Shown piece after piece: positions 1-8,425 of a stretch of 64,000 bases of DNA (the first letter of the stretch is position 1; each line of letters opens with the position of its first letter). The notes beneath the pieces were generated by a model. The model had not been told where the DNA came from. It made no database searches and saw nothing but the letters and a program-made list of their open reading frames with translations. This DNA comes from Oerskovia paurometabola (GTDB lineage: Bacteria > Actinomycetota > Actinomycetes > Actinomycetales > Cellulomonadaceae). Location of the stretch: positions 3,100,001-3,164,000 of the forward strand of contig NZ_JAFBBV010000001.1 in the NCBI RefSeq assembly GCF_016907365.1, in the 5' to 3' direction. Both the position numbers and the translations under genes were made by a program.

Positions 1-994
1 CGGCGGACGGGACGACCACCTCCGTCGCGGGCGCGACGGTCCCGGCCCGAGCGGCGCCGTCGGGCAGCGGCGCCCGGTGCTCCGCCGCGACCGCGACCAC
101 GACCTGTGTGAGGAGCGCCGTGACGAACCCCGCGAGCACGAACCCGGCCACCTGCACGACCGTGAGCGTCGCCCCCGCGACGACGGGCGCGAGGCCCGGG
201 GTGTGGAGGTCCGCGACCCGCGTGGGGACCAGCGCGAGCGTCACGACCCCCGCGGCGACCACGAGCACCGCGAGACCCACGACGGCGAAGACGCCGAGGA
301 GGCGCGGCCACGACCGCCGGGTCGCGCGCCAGCTCTCGCCCATGGCCCCGGCGACGGACACGTCCGAGGTCAGCAGGATCGCGAGCGTCAGCACCAGGCG
401 CAGGTTGAGGAACAGGACTCCCGCGAGGAACGCGAGGTAGACGTACAGGCCACCCTCGAACTTGAGGAGCTCCCCCACGACGAAGTCCGGGATCGCGATG
501 CCCCGCACGAGGAACGCCGCCATGCCGAACCCGCCCACCGGGACGAGCACGAAGAAGTACCCGACGAACAGCACGAGCTGAGGCCCGAGGAGCCGGCGGC
601 TCGCGCGGGCGAGGTCGTGCGCGACGGCGCGCGCCGAGACCGGCTCCCCCGCCCGTACGCGCACGCCGATCGCGAGGAAGGCCCCCTGCTGGACGAGGAC
701 CACGACCGAGGCGACCAGAGCCAGCAGCACCAGCAGGAGCACCGCGCCCGGGCTCGACAGGACCCGCACCACGTCGAGGTGCGTGAACGAGGGGACGCCC
801 GCGACCGCCAGCGCCTGGTCGAACAGCCACACCAGGAGCGGGACGACGACCAGGCCCGTGACGACCTGGAGGAGGACGACGGTCAGGAGGTAGGTGGGCA
901 GGTGCGTGCGGACCGTGCGGGCCGCGGGGAGCACCAGGCTGGACCTCGCTCCGTCGTCGAGGGGGCGCACGGCGGGTCGGGCGGCGGAGGGCAC
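1..994 (-). CDS. Glycerophosphodiester phosphodiesterase, N-terminal membrane domain (partial)
   Basis: The reading frame runs off the left edge of the window, so only about 331 N-terminal residues are visible. They form a polytopic membrane domain with about six hydrophobic segments (roughly residues 34-60, 84-105, 139-165, 186-210, 232-262 and 280-305), including a FLNLRLVLTLAIL stretch. This pattern resembles the GPDPase_memb domain that precedes a catalytic GDPD domain in Gram-positive glycerophosphodiester phosphodiesterases; the catalytic part would lie outside the window. The GTG at 994 is the first start codon after an in-frame TAG at 1006-1004, which fixes the start. The family call is from recognition only; it could be another multi-pass protein. 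Confidence 0.6.
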   Translation of the reverse strand, partial: MPSAARPAVRPLDDGARSSLVLPAARTVRTHLPTYLLTVVLLQVVTGLVVVPLLVWLFDQALAVAGVPSFTHLDVVRVLSSPGAVLLLVLLALVASVVVLVQQGAFLAIGVRVRAGEPVSARAVAHDLARASRRLLGPQLVLFVGYFFVLVPVGGFGMAAFLVRGIAIPDFVVGELLKFEGGLYVYLAFLAGVLFLNLRLVLTLAILLTSDVSVAGAMGESWRATRRSWPRLLGVFAVVGLAVLVVAAGVVTLALVPTRVADLHTPGLAPVVAGATLTVVQVAGFVLAGFVTALLTQVVVAVAAEHRAPLPDGAARAGTVAPATEVVVPSA

Positions 995-1065
995 GAGCGC
1001 AGCCTACGGGCGTGGCGCGCGGGGCCGGTGGGTGCGGTGCCCCCGAGAGCCCGCCGGGCGAGACT

Positions 1066-1947
1066 TCACCCGGTCGCCGGGTACGTGATGCGGGTGGTCG
1101 GGAGGTGCTCCGCCGCACCCCCGCCGGCCGGGGCGTCCTGCGCCCGGACACCCGCACGGCCGCCCTCCCCCAACCCCACGACGAGCTCGGTCACGAACGT
1201 GAGCACGATCAGCGGGAGCAGGAGCGGCAACGCGACGAGACCGGTCCCGACCGCGCCGAGCATGCTGCCGACCGCCGCAGGCACCCAGCGCTCGGCACCG
1301 CCCTGGCGACTCTCGACCCCGGCCCACGTCGCCTGGGCGAGCAGCACGACCAGCGCGACCGCGGTCACGACCAGTGCACCCACGAGCCAGGGCCCGGCCG
1401 TCCCCCCGGTCAGCGCGCCCGCGACCACCAGGCCGAGCGCGACGAGCCCGGCGACGACCGCGAGCAGGAACACGACCGCGACCGGCAGGCTCCCGAAGAT
1501 CCGGACCGCAGCCCACATGAGCCACCGCCGGACCGGGCCCGTGCCGGTCTCGCGCAGGGTCTCCCGGAAGAGACGGTCGGCATCGCGTCGCGCGGCCCGC
1601 CGACCGCTCGGCGGTACGTCGGAGTCCGCGAGCGCCCGCGACGTCGCATCGTGCAGGATCGCGGGCAGCGTCTGACGCCCGTAGCTCGCGATCACGCCCC
1701 ACAGCGGCATGGGCACCGACGCGAGGTCGGTCACGAGGCCCGCCGGGACGGTCTGCTCGATCGACGCCCTGCGCCACACAGGGCCGGTCGGGCTCTGCTC
1801 GTCGGCGCGACGAGAGGTGTACCCGAACGGGGTGAGGACCTCGAACCAGACCTTCCACCGACCGGACACCGGCAGCTGGCGCAGGTCGACCGTCGCGGCG
1901 GGGACCCAACGGTCCCGGTCCCCGGGCAGCGGCGCGACGAACGGCAC
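1066..1947 (-). CDS. DUF1353 domain protein with C-terminal membrane segments
   Basis: 293 residues from a GTG start at 1947, with a purine-rich site (gaggcggg) just upstream. The N-terminal half holds the DUF1353 signature: the VPAGLVTDLASVP motif followed by a downstream ILHD. The C-terminal half has about three hydrophobic helices (LPVAVVFLLAVVAGLVAL and following), so the protein is probably membrane-anchored. A longer frame extends to 2223, but that part overlaps the 5'-nucleotidase gene and has shadow-type Arg/Gly-rich composition, so I reject it. The start lies 12 bases beyond the stop of the upstream nucleotidase, which suggests cotranscription. DUF1353 proteins have no settled function; related ones occur in phages and in membrane-stress contexts. 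Confidence 0.75.
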   Translation of the reverse strand: MPFVAPLPGDRDRWVPAATVDLRQLPVSGRWKVWFEVLTPFGYTSRRADEQSPTGPVWRRASIEQTVPAGLVTDLASVPMPLWGVIASYGRQTLPAILHDATSRALADSDVPPSGRRAARRDADRLFRETLRETGTGPVRRWLMWAAVRIFGSLPVAVVFLLAVVAGLVALGLVVAGALTGGTAGPWLVGALVVTAVALVVLLAQATWAGVESRQGGAERWVPAAVGSMLGAVGTGLVALPLLLPLIVLTFVTELVVGLGEGGRAGVRAQDAPAGGGAAEHLPTTRITYPATG

Positions 1948-1958
1948 GGCGACCCGCC

Positions 1959-3074
1959 TCAGCCGGCCGGGGCAGGAACCGGGGCCGGCGCGGGCGCGGG
2001 CGCGGGAGCTCCGCCGTCGGGGCCCGGCTCGACCGGAACGGCCGCCACCGGCACCTCCTCGTTCGTCACGCCGTACGGCACCAGGACGCTCGCGACCTCG
2101 CGCGCCACCGGGTCGAGGTGCCCGCGCTGGTCGTCGAAGAAGATGTGCGGGCGCAGGACCCGCAGCACGCGCCCCTTGTCGGCGCCGCCCATGAAGAACG
2201 CGTCGTTGACCGTGACGCCCCACGAGCGCAGCGTGTTCACGGCCCGCTCGTGCGAGGGCGCGCTGCGCGCCGTGACGATCGAGACGCGCACCCGGGGGCG
2301 GTACGTCGGGTCCTCGACCACCCGCTCCTCCTCGCGGCGCTGGATCGTGCTCAGCGCCCGCAGGAAGGGCAGGATCGGCCCCGCGTGGTGCTCGGTGACC
2401 TTGCGCGCGCTCTCGTACCGGTGGAACTGCTCGAGACCGTCCGACTGGAAGATGCGCTCGGCGCTGTCGTCGGCGAGCACGCCGTCGAAGTCGAAGGCCA
2501 CGCGCAGGGCGCCGTCGTCGGCCGCGCCGTCCGAGTCCTCGCCCGGGCTCTCACCCGAGGCGACGGGCACACCGGGCGTGCGCTCCGCCGTCGGGCCCGC
2601 TGCGGCGACGTGCCCGACGGCGGCGCTCCCCAGGACCTGCCCGGCCGGGTGACCCAGCAGGGTCGCCGTCCGGACGTCGCGCGCGTCCCCCGACAGGAAG
2701 AGCGAGATGTTGAGCGCCGGGATGTACGCGTACGGCGCGAGGCCCTGCGTGAAGATCGACCGGCTGATCGGCAACCCGTGCGCCGCGACCGAGCTCATGA
2801 CGCGCAGGCCCGTCGTCGGGTCGTTCTTCGACAGGACGAAGACCTCGACGAGCGGGTCCTGCGCGCTGGGCGACAGGTCGTTGAGGCTCAGGAGGCGCTG
2901 GACGAACTCGAACGCGACCCCGGGGCGCAGCGTCCGGTCCAGGTGCTCGTCCTGGTACGCGCGGTACGCGTCGATCCCCTGCTCGTCGAAGACGCGCTGC
3001 GAGTCGGACAGGTCGAACAAGGCGCTCGAGGAGACACCGACGACGAGCCGGTGATCGAGGTCGTAGGGCGGCAC
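1959..3074 (-). CDS. Cytosolic 5'-nucleotidase (cN-I type)
   Basis: 371 residues, GTG start at 3074 with a strong GAAGGAG site. The family hydrolyses nucleoside 5'-monophosphates (AMP-preferring cN-I in animals). The N-terminal half (VVGVSSSALFDL, then FVLSKNDPTTGLRVMSS) and the central AFDFDGVLADDSAE motif, with two Asp of a HAD-like core at about residue 193-205, match the 5-nucleotidase family (PF06189). Near residues 310-325 is a FFDDQRGHLDP segment. The last 25 residues are an Ala-Pro repeat (APAPAPAPVPAPAG), a probable disordered tail. Cytoplasmic; likely nucleotide salvage or turnover. Confidence 0.85.
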   Translation of the reverse strand: MPPYDLDHRLVVGVSSSALFDLSDSQRVFDEQGIDAYRAYQDEHLDRTLRPGVAFEFVQRLLSLNDLSPSAQDPLVEVFVLSKNDPTTGLRVMSSVAAHGLPISRSIFTQGLAPYAYIPALNISLFLSGDARDVRTATLLGHPAGQVLGSAAVGHVAAAGPTAERTPGVPVASGESPGEDSDGAADDGALRVAFDFDGVLADDSAERIFQSDGLEQFHRYESARKVTEHHAGPILPFLRALSTIQRREEERVVEDPTYRPRVRVSIVTARSAPSHERAVNTLRSWGVTVNDAFFMGGADKGRVLRVLRPHIFFDDQRGHLDPVAREVASVLVPYGVTNEEVPVAAVPVEPGPDGGAPAPAPAPAPVPAPAG

Positions 3075-3123
3075 GGGGCTCCTTCGTCGGGACTGGCGGG
3101 TTCGTCGGGAACGGCTCGGCGCC

Positions 3124-3651
3124 TCAGGACTGGTCGGTCGAGCGGCGGACCTGGTCCTGCGGGTGGCGGCGACGGTACCGCACGACGCACTCCTTGCACA
3201 TGGGCATGGTCGGCAGGCGCGCGGACTCGCGCGGCGTCATCTCGCCGATCACCTTGGCGCCGCACAGAGCCCGGTCCGGGTGCACGATGTGCCCCCACTC
3301 CGACTCCCAGCGGTACCCGAACCGGTACGGCGGACGGACCTGGAACTCGCGCACCTGCGGCGCCGAGCGCAACGCCTTGGCCTTGTCGATACCGTCCTCG
3401 CCCCCCGTGCCGTACCCCAGGGGCTGGCGCTGGCACACGTGCCGGACCCGGAACGGCATCGTCGCCTTGTACGCGAGCTGCGTACCCGGCACCGCCCCCC
3501 GGTTCGACGTCAGGAACCAGCGCACCTCGTCCCCCGCGTGCACGCTGCGGACCTCGTCGAGCGCGAAGGCCCGACGGCGTCCGTCATAGCACGGCAGCCA
3601 CTGCACGTCGCCGCCGCACTGCTCGCAGCGGCCGATGCGGACCTCGCTCAT
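3124..3651 (-). CDS. Hypothetical Cys-rich protein
   Basis: 175 residues from ATG 3651. I do not recognise a named family. An N-terminal CEQCGG pair (about residues 9-13) and a C-terminal CKEC pair (about residues 154-157), plus a single Cys in HVCQRQ and one in ALCGAK, suggest one or two zinc-binding sites. The middle is rich in Arg and Tyr (VRPPYRFGYRWESEWGHIVHPDRALC). A longer minus-strand frame to 4788 exists but is antisense to the alpha/beta hydrolase gene, so the real gene begins at the MSEVRIGRCEQC start. Stand-alone gene, 50 bases from the nucleotidase. Possibly nucleic-acid binding, but this is a guess from the Cys and Arg content. Confidence 0.6.
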   Translation of the reverse strand: MSEVRIGRCEQCGGDVQWLPCYDGRRRAFALDEVRSVHAGDEVRWFLTSNRGAVPGTQLAYKATMPFRVRHVCQRQPLGYGTGGEDGIDKAKALRSAPQVREFQVRPPYRFGYRWESEWGHIVHPDRALCGAKVIGEMTPRESARLPTMPMCKECVVRYRRRHPQDQVRRSTDQS

Positions 3652-3912
3652 GCGGGGTCCGCCGACGCGTCGTCGGTGGGTGCCACCGGTGCTGCTGGCA
3701 CGTGGACGGGCAACAGGGACCTCCGACAGGTAGGGGGCGGGAACGGCCGAAGCCACTGTACGTGCCGTGACCCACGCAGTGGTCTCGGCCCAGAACGCCC
3801 CGCCGGAACCACCGGGCCTGCCGAGATGCTGCCCTGAGACGCGACCAGCGCACCCAGCAAGCGGATCACCGCACCGGTGGCCCCACCGGACCCGCAGTGC
3901 CACGATCGGCTC

Positions 3913-4740
3913 ATGGCCGCGAACACCGCCGGATGGACCGAGGACACGGCGGAGATCGACGGGCACCGCGTGTTCTACCGGCGCAGTCCCGAGGTCCCCG
4001 ACGCCCTGCCGATCGTCCACGTGCACGGCTTCGGGATCTCCGGCTCGTCCCTCCTGCCCACGGCCGAGGTCTTGGCCGCACGGGCCACGAACCTCGTCCC
4101 CGACCTGCCGGGGCACGGCCGGAGCGAACGGTGGGACTACACCCTCGGCATCCCTGGGCTCGCGCACGCCCTGATCCGCATCCTCGACGCCCTGGGACTC
4201 GAGAAGGTCGTGCTGGTGGGCAACTCGATGGGCTGCCCGGTCAGCCTCGAGATCGCGCACAGCGCGCCGGAACGGGTGGACCGCTTGGTGCTCGTGTCGC
4301 CCGCCGGGGGCCGCCACAACCAGGGGCTCGCACGCGCCGTCGGCCAGCTCGCGCTCGACGGTCCCCGCGAGAGCCCGAGGATGGCACGGCTCGCGGTCCC
4401 GGACTACCTGCGGTTCGGGCCCGTCAACACGTTCAACCTGTTCAGCGAGCTCACCCGCTTCCCCTCGCTGGAGCGCATCATCACCTCGACGGTGCCGACG
4501 CTCGCCGTCGTCGGGAGCAGAGACCCGCTCATGCCACCACCTGCCCGGGTCCGGGAGGTCGGCCGACTGGCGGGGGACCTGACCACGGTCGCCCTCATCG
4601 AGGGCGCCGCGCACGCGATCAACTTCAGCCATCCCGGCGAGCTCGCGCACGTGATCGGGTCCTGGCTGGACGGGGTAGAGATCGTCGACGACCCGGACTC
4701 CCCCGGCCTGACGCGCGTCCTGCAGCTGCCGCGCAGCTAG
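3913..4740 (+). CDS. Alpha/beta hydrolase
   Basis: 275 residues using ATG 3913; an in-frame ATG at 3877 would add 12 residues but no ribosome site favours it. It is a canonical alpha/beta hydrolase fold: HVHGFG oxyanion-hole loop, VGNSMGCPV nucleophile elbow (Ser of GxSxG), acid in VGSRDPLMP and His in GAAHAINFSHP. The size and motif order are those of small lactonase/esterase/C-C hydrolase members; the substrate cannot be read from sequence. It is transcribed away from the Cys-rich protein gene and converges on the lipase-like gene at 4798. Confidence 0.8.
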   Translation: MAANTAGWTEDTAEIDGHRVFYRRSPEVPDALPIVHVHGFGISGSSLLPTAEVLAARATNLVPDLPGHGRSERWDYTLGIPGLAHALIRILDALGLEKVVLVGNSMGCPVSLEIAHSAPERVDRLVLVSPAGGRHNQGLARAVGQLALDGPRESPRMARLAVPDYLRFGPVNTFNLFSELTRFPSLERIITSTVPTLAVVGSRDPLMPPPARVREVGRLAGDLTTVALIEGAAHAINFSHPGELAHVIGSWLDGVEIVDDPDSPGLTRVLQLPRS

Positions 4741-4797
4741 CCAGGCTGACACCGTCGGCACGTCGACGTCGACGTCGGCGGCCAGCACATCAGGACG

Positions 4798-5520
4798 TCA
4801 GGTCGGACGCGGTCCGACGATCTGCTCGACCAGGAGCGCGTGGAGTCGTGGGTCGGCGAGCGGCCGGAAGTGCCCGGGGGTGTCGAGGACGACGTCGTGC
4901 GCGCCGTCGAGCGTGCTGCCGGCGGGGATGTGCGGGTCCCAGCGGCTGTGCACCGAGGTGATGCGTGCGTTGACGGCGCGCTCGGCCGCCAGGGCCACGA
5001 TCGTCGCGTCGCTCGGGATGAACGCCCGGACGGCCGGCGCGACGAACCAGCGCGCGTAGACGGAGCCCGCGAACGGCGTGTTGATCGCGATCATCGACGC
5101 GATCCGGCCCGGGCTCTCGCGCACCATGGCGAGCTTGCCGATGAGCCCGCCCTTGCTGTGCGCGACGACGACGACGTCGTGCAGGTCCTGCTCCCGGAGG
5201 TACCGCGCGAGGAGGACGGCTCCGTCCGCGACGGGGCGCCGGTTGTCCCGGAGCTCTGGGAGGACGTGGACTGCGACCCCGTGGTCGTGCAGCAGGGTGG
5301 CCAGCGGCAGGAGGAAGTGCCAGGACTCGTACACCCCGGGCACGAGGACGACGGGTGGCCCGACAGGCCGGTCGGGGTGGCGGAGGTCGTCGGGACCCAC
5401 CCGGGACACGAGACCGGTCGCCTGCCAGCGCAGCACGCAGGCGTAGTCGCGGACGCGCCACCAGGTCCGTCGCAGGCTCAGCCCCAGACGCGGGCCCACG
5501 TCCCGGATCCCGTCGCGCAT
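4798..5520 (-). CDS. Alpha/beta hydrolase, lipase/esterase-like
   Basis: 240 residues from ATG 5520. The VVLVPGVYES oxyanion loop, VVVAHSKGGLIGKLAM nucleophile elbow (AHSKGG) and late GHFRPLADPRLH histidine fit the PGAP1/triacylglycerol-lipase-like group. No signal peptide, so cytoplasmic. The start is preceded by a spaced 12-bp repeat array (5546-5601) rather than by another gene, so the promoter probably lies in that array region. It converges on the hydrolase ending at 4740. Substrate unknown. Confidence 0.75.
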   Translation of the reverse strand: MRDGIRDVGPRLGLSLRRTWWRVRDYACVLRWQATGLVSRVGPDDLRHPDRPVGPPVVLVPGVYESWHFLLPLATLLHDHGVAVHVLPELRDNRRPVADGAVLLARYLREQDLHDVVVVAHSKGGLIGKLAMVRESPGRIASMIAINTPFAGSVYARWFVAPAVRAFIPSDATIVALAAERAVNARITSVHSRWDPHIPAGSTLDGAHDVVLDTPGHFRPLADPRLHALLVEQIVGPRPT

Positions 5521-5545
5521 GGCTCCCCTGTCGTCGTCACGTGCG

Positions 5546-5601
5546 GTCGCCGTCGGCGTCGGTTGCGGTCACCCTCGGCATCCGTCAGGGTCGCCCTCGG
5601 C
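5546..5601. repeat. Phased 12-bp repeat array, three units, 22-nt period
   Basis: Units GTCGCCGTCGGC (5546), GTCACCCTCGGC (5568) and GTCGCCCTCGGC (5590) are spaced exactly 22 nt, with unrelated 10-nt spacers. The array lies 26-80 bases upstream of the lipase-like start at 5520. The same core recurs at 28598-28631 and 61924-61998. Confidence 0.75.
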
Positions 5602-5624
5602 GGTCCCCACCCGATCCTGACGCG

Positions 5625-6014
5625 TCAGGCGCCGAAGCGCGCGTTCGTCGGCACGATCTGCTTGCCGAGCGGCAGCAGCGAGATCGGGATCATCTTGAGG
5701 TTCGCGATGCCCAGCGGGATGCCGATGATCGAGACGAACAGCGGGATCGAGGTGACCACGTGCCCGATCGCGAGCCAGATCCCCGCGACGATCACCCAGA
5801 TCACGTTGCCGATCGTGGAGAACGCCCCGGCCGTGGGCTTGTCGACGACCGTGCGCCCGAAGGGCCACAGCGCGTAGCCCGCAATGCGGAAGCTCGCGAT
5901 CCCGAACGGGATGGTGACGATGAGGACGCAGCAGACGATCCCCGCCACGACGTACCCGATCGCGAGCCACAGGCCCGCGAAGATCAGCCAGATGACGTTC
6001 AGGATCGTGTTCAT
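5625..6014 (-). CDS. YccF family membrane protein
   Basis: 129 residues, ATG 6014, preceded by GGGGGAG at a good distance. The protein is two copies of one motif: NVIWLIFAGLWLAIGY ... IPFGIASFRI at the N-terminus and NVIWVIVAGIWLAIGH ... IPLGIANLKM at the C-terminus, which is the YccF domain (PF03733) internal duplication. It is an integral membrane protein with about four helices. Function unknown in this family. The nearest same-strand gene downstream is the lipase-like gene, across a 104-base gap holding the repeat array. Confidence 0.85.
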   Translation of the reverse strand: MNTILNVIWLIFAGLWLAIGYVVAGIVCCVLIVTIPFGIASFRIAGYALWPFGRTVVDKPTAGAFSTIGNVIWVIVAGIWLAIGHVVTSIPLFVSIIGIPLGIANLKMIPISLLPLGKQIVPTNARFGA

Positions 6015-6151
6015 GCCCCGATTCTCCCCCACGGTCGACGCCGCAGCCCAACCCGGTCCCCCGCCGGCCGGCCGTGCGCCGCTGGTGCGCGACGCCGTCG
6101 GGCAGCGGACGCCGCGGCCCGGGCGACGGGCCCCGAAACTAGACTGCTCCC

Positions 6152-6901
6152 GTGCCTTCCCCCCACGACGCCCCCCTCGACACGCTCCGCACCGTCGCCG
6201 ACCGCTACGCCGCGGTCCACGCCCGCATCGACGCGGCGGCGCTCGCCGCCGGCCGGGCACCCGACGAGGTGCAGCTGCTCGTGGCGACCAAGACGCAAGG
6301 CCCCGCGGCGGTGCGCGCGGTCGTCGCCGCGGGCGCGACGCTGATCGGCGAGAACCGCGTCCAGGAGCTCGTCGCCAAGGCACCCGACCTCGCCGACCTG
6401 GTCGCGGACGGCTCGGTGCGGGTCCACATGATCGGGCACCTGCAGCGCAACAAGGTCAACCAGGTCCTCGCGACGGCCACGGGTGTCGAGTCGGTCGACT
6501 CGCTCGCGCTCGCGGAGGCGCTCGCGAGCCGCTGCGCGCGCGAGGGCCGCACGCTCGACGTCATGGTCCAGGTCAACGTGTCGGGAGAGGCGTCCAAGGC
6601 GGGGGTGGGGCCCGACGACGCCGCGCTCCTCTCCCGTCAGGTCGCCGCCCTGGAGGGTCTTCGCCTCACGGGGTTCATGACGATCGGGGCGAACTCTCCC
6701 GACACCGCGCTGGTGCGCGCCGGGTTCGAGCGGCTGCGCCGGATACGTGACGAGGTGCTCGCGAGCGGCGCCCCGGGGACGGGAGAGGCGCGCGAGCTGT
6801 CGATGGGTATGAGCGGAGACCTCGAGGCGGCGATCGCCGAGGGAGCGACGATCGTGCGCGTGGGGACCGCGGTGTTCGGGGCGCGCCCCCCGGTCGGCTG
6901 A
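6152..6901 (+). CDS. yggS: YggS family PLP homeostasis protein
   Basis: 249 residues from GTG 6152. It binds pyridoxal phosphate on the Lys of the VATKTQG motif (about residue 48) and has the family landmarks GENRVQE (about residue 70), HMIGHLQRNK (about 92), NVSGEASKAG and the late LSMGMSGDLEAAI and VRVGTAVFGAR phosphate-binding loops. YggS/PLPBP is a single-domain alanine-racemase-fold protein that buffers PLP in the cytoplasm. In many actinobacteria it lies in the ftsZ region; here it is isolated from division genes. Confidence 0.93.
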   Translation: MPSPHDAPLDTLRTVADRYAAVHARIDAAALAAGRAPDEVQLLVATKTQGPAAVRAVVAAGATLIGENRVQELVAKAPDLADLVADGSVRVHMIGHLQRNKVNQVLATATGVESVDSLALAEALASRCAREGRTLDVMVQVNVSGEASKAGVGPDDAALLSRQVAALEGLRLTGFMTIGANSPDTALVRAGFERLRRIRDEVLASGAPGTGEARELSMGMSGDLEAAIAEGATIVRVGTAVFGARPPVG

Positions 6902-7022
6902 GGCGCGCCTGCCCGCCCGTCGGGCACCGCGCCGGCGGAAGGTGGCGGGCCGCCATACTCGTCGTGCTCGAGCCCGGCCCTTTCGCCCGCGACGGGGCAC
7001 GCGACCCCACGAACGGAGCACG

Positions 7023-7409
7023 ATGCTTCCCCCTCTCGACATCCCGACCTCCGCCCACCCCGTCACGGCCCGGGACATCGCCTACGCGACCGTGGCTCGG
7101 GAGGGGTTCCAGGTGAGTCCGATCGGCGAGTACTCGGCTGTCGGCCAGCGGGGGTCGTCGTTGATCACCTCGACCTTCGGTTACCTCACGGACCGGGCCA
7201 GCCAGCTCGTACGTGTCCAGATCAACACGTTCGCGCTGGGCGACGCCGGGGCGGTCGTACGGGTGTCTCGTGTGCGCGCCGACATCGTCTCTATCGAGCT
7301 CGGCGTCTCACCCGCCGACAGAATCGTGGCCGAGCTGCAGTCGCTGGTCGCAGCGGCGCTGCCCGCTCCGGCGGCGCCTGTTTCGGGCGCCGGCACGAGC
7401 GACCGGTAG
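7023..7409 (+). CDS. Hypothetical protein, 128 aa
   Basis: ATG 7023 with GGAG a few bases upstream; 128 residues. No family recognised with confidence. The central part alternates beta-like segments (SSLITSTFGYLTD, LVRVQINTFALGDAGAVVRVSRVRADIVSIELG) and ends with a helical VAELQSLVAAALPAP tail, so a small soluble alpha/beta protein is likely. It follows yggS on the same strand at 121 bases and converges on murQ. Confidence 0.55.
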   Translation: MLPPLDIPTSAHPVTARDIAYATVAREGFQVSPIGEYSAVGQRGSSLITSTFGYLTDRASQLVRVQINTFALGDAGAVVRVSRVRADIVSIELGVSPADRIVAELQSLVAAALPAPAAPVSGAGTSDR

Positions 7410-7415
7410 GGACGC

Positions 7416-7449
7416 CGCGCGGTGGCCGCGACGCTCGGCCCACCGCGCG
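7416..7449. terminator. Bidirectional terminator between the 128-aa gene and murQ
   Basis: A 10-bp perfect stem (7416-7425 with 7440-7449) and 14-nt loop lie between convergent genes. No strong T-run on either strand, as is usual in this GC-rich genome. Confidence 0.5.
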
Positions 7450-7450
7450 C

Positions 7451-8425
7451 TCAGGCCCCCAGCAGCTCGAGCGCGCGACGCACGCCGGGCGCCCCGGCCC
7501 CGCGCAACGCCTCGCGGGCCTCGTCGACGCCGACGCCCGCGAGCAGCATCACGAGCGCGACGTGGATCTCGCCGCCCGCCCGTGCGAGGACTTGCTCGCA
7601 CTCGTCGGTGTCGAGGCCCGTGGCCTGCACGAGCATGCGCACGATGCGGGCGCGGAGCTTCTGGTTGGTCGGGCGGACGTCGATCATGAGGTTCGAGTAC
7701 GTCTTGCCGAGCCGGATCATGGTCGCGGTCGAGAAGGTGTTGAGCACGAGCTTCTGCGCGGTGGCGGCCTTCATGCGGGTCGAGCCCGTGACGACCTCGG
7801 GGCCCGTGTCGAGGAGGATCGCGACGTCGACGCGCGAGGCCAGGCGTGCCTGGGGGTTGGCGCTCACGAGCACGGTCGCGGCGCCTCGCTCGGCGGCGAC
7901 GTCGAACGCACCGCCCACGTAGGGGGTGCGGCCGCTGGCCGCGAGGCCCACGACCAGGTCCCCGGCCCGGACCTCGTCGGCGTCGCGCCGTCCGAGCTCG
8001 ACGTCGTCCTCGGCTCCCTCGACCGCGAGCATCATGGCGCCGGCCCCACCGGCGAGGTGCGCCTCGAACCACTCGTCCCCCACGCCGTAGGTGGGCAGGA
8101 GCTCGACCGCGTCGAGGACGCCGAGGCGTCCTGACGTGCCGGACCCGAAGTAGTGGACCTTGCCCCCGCCGCGCAGCGCCGCCACCGCCAGGTCGACGGC
8201 CGCGGTGATGTGGTCCGACTGGGCGCGCACGGCGTCGGCGACTCCCGCGTCCTCGTCGGTGATGCGGCGCACGACCTCGGCCGTGGGCAGCAGGTCGATG
8301 TCCGTGGTGCGCGGGTTGCGCTCCTCGGTCGGCGACGCGAGACGGAGCACCTCCTGCCAGTCCTCGGCGGCGGAGGCCTGCCCGGCCGAGAGTTCCGCGC
8401 GGCTGGCGGGGCGGGTGTCGGTCAT
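7451..8425 (-). CDS. murQ: N-acetylmuramic acid 6-phosphate etherase
   Basis: 324 residues, ATG 8425 with a GAAGGGAA site. It cleaves the lactyl ether of MurNAc-6-phosphate to give GlcNAc-6-phosphate and D-lactate in the cytoplasm. A SIS domain is clear: YFGSGTSGRLGVLDA (about residues 92-106), VEGAEDD (about 135), VVGLAASGRTPYV and EVVTGSTRMKAATAQK. The length is typical of MurQ. Its ATG overlaps the anmK stop by 4 nt, so it is translationally coupled as the last gene of the importer-nagZ-anmK-murQ operon. The D-lactate released has an obvious consumer in the D-lactate dehydrogenase gene of the facing operon. Confidence 0.96.
   Translation of the reverse strand: MTDTRPASRAELSAGQASAAEDWQEVLRLASPTEERNPRTTDIDLLPTAEVVRRITDEDAGVADAVRAQSDHITAAVDLAVAALRGGGKVHYFGSGTSGRLGVLDAVELLPTYGVGDEWFEAHLAGGAGAMMLAVEGAEDDVELGRRDADEVRAGDLVVGLAASGRTPYVGGAFDVAAERGAATVLVSANPQARLASRVDVAILLDTGPEVVTGSTRMKAATAQKLVLNTFSTATMIRLGKTYSNLMIDVRPTNQKLRARIVRMLVQATGLDTDECEQVLARAGGEIHVALVMLLAGVGVDEAREALRGAGAPGVRRALELLGA

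Noticed and set aside
77..1675. Plus-strand open frame of 532 residues
   Set aside because: Antisense to two minus-strand genes with membrane segments; composition (Arg/Asp/His/Glu-rich, no hydrophobic core) is that of a shadow frame.
3652..4788. Extension of the Cys-rich protein frame upstream to 4788
   Set aside because: It runs antisense through the alpha/beta hydrolase gene and has shadow composition.
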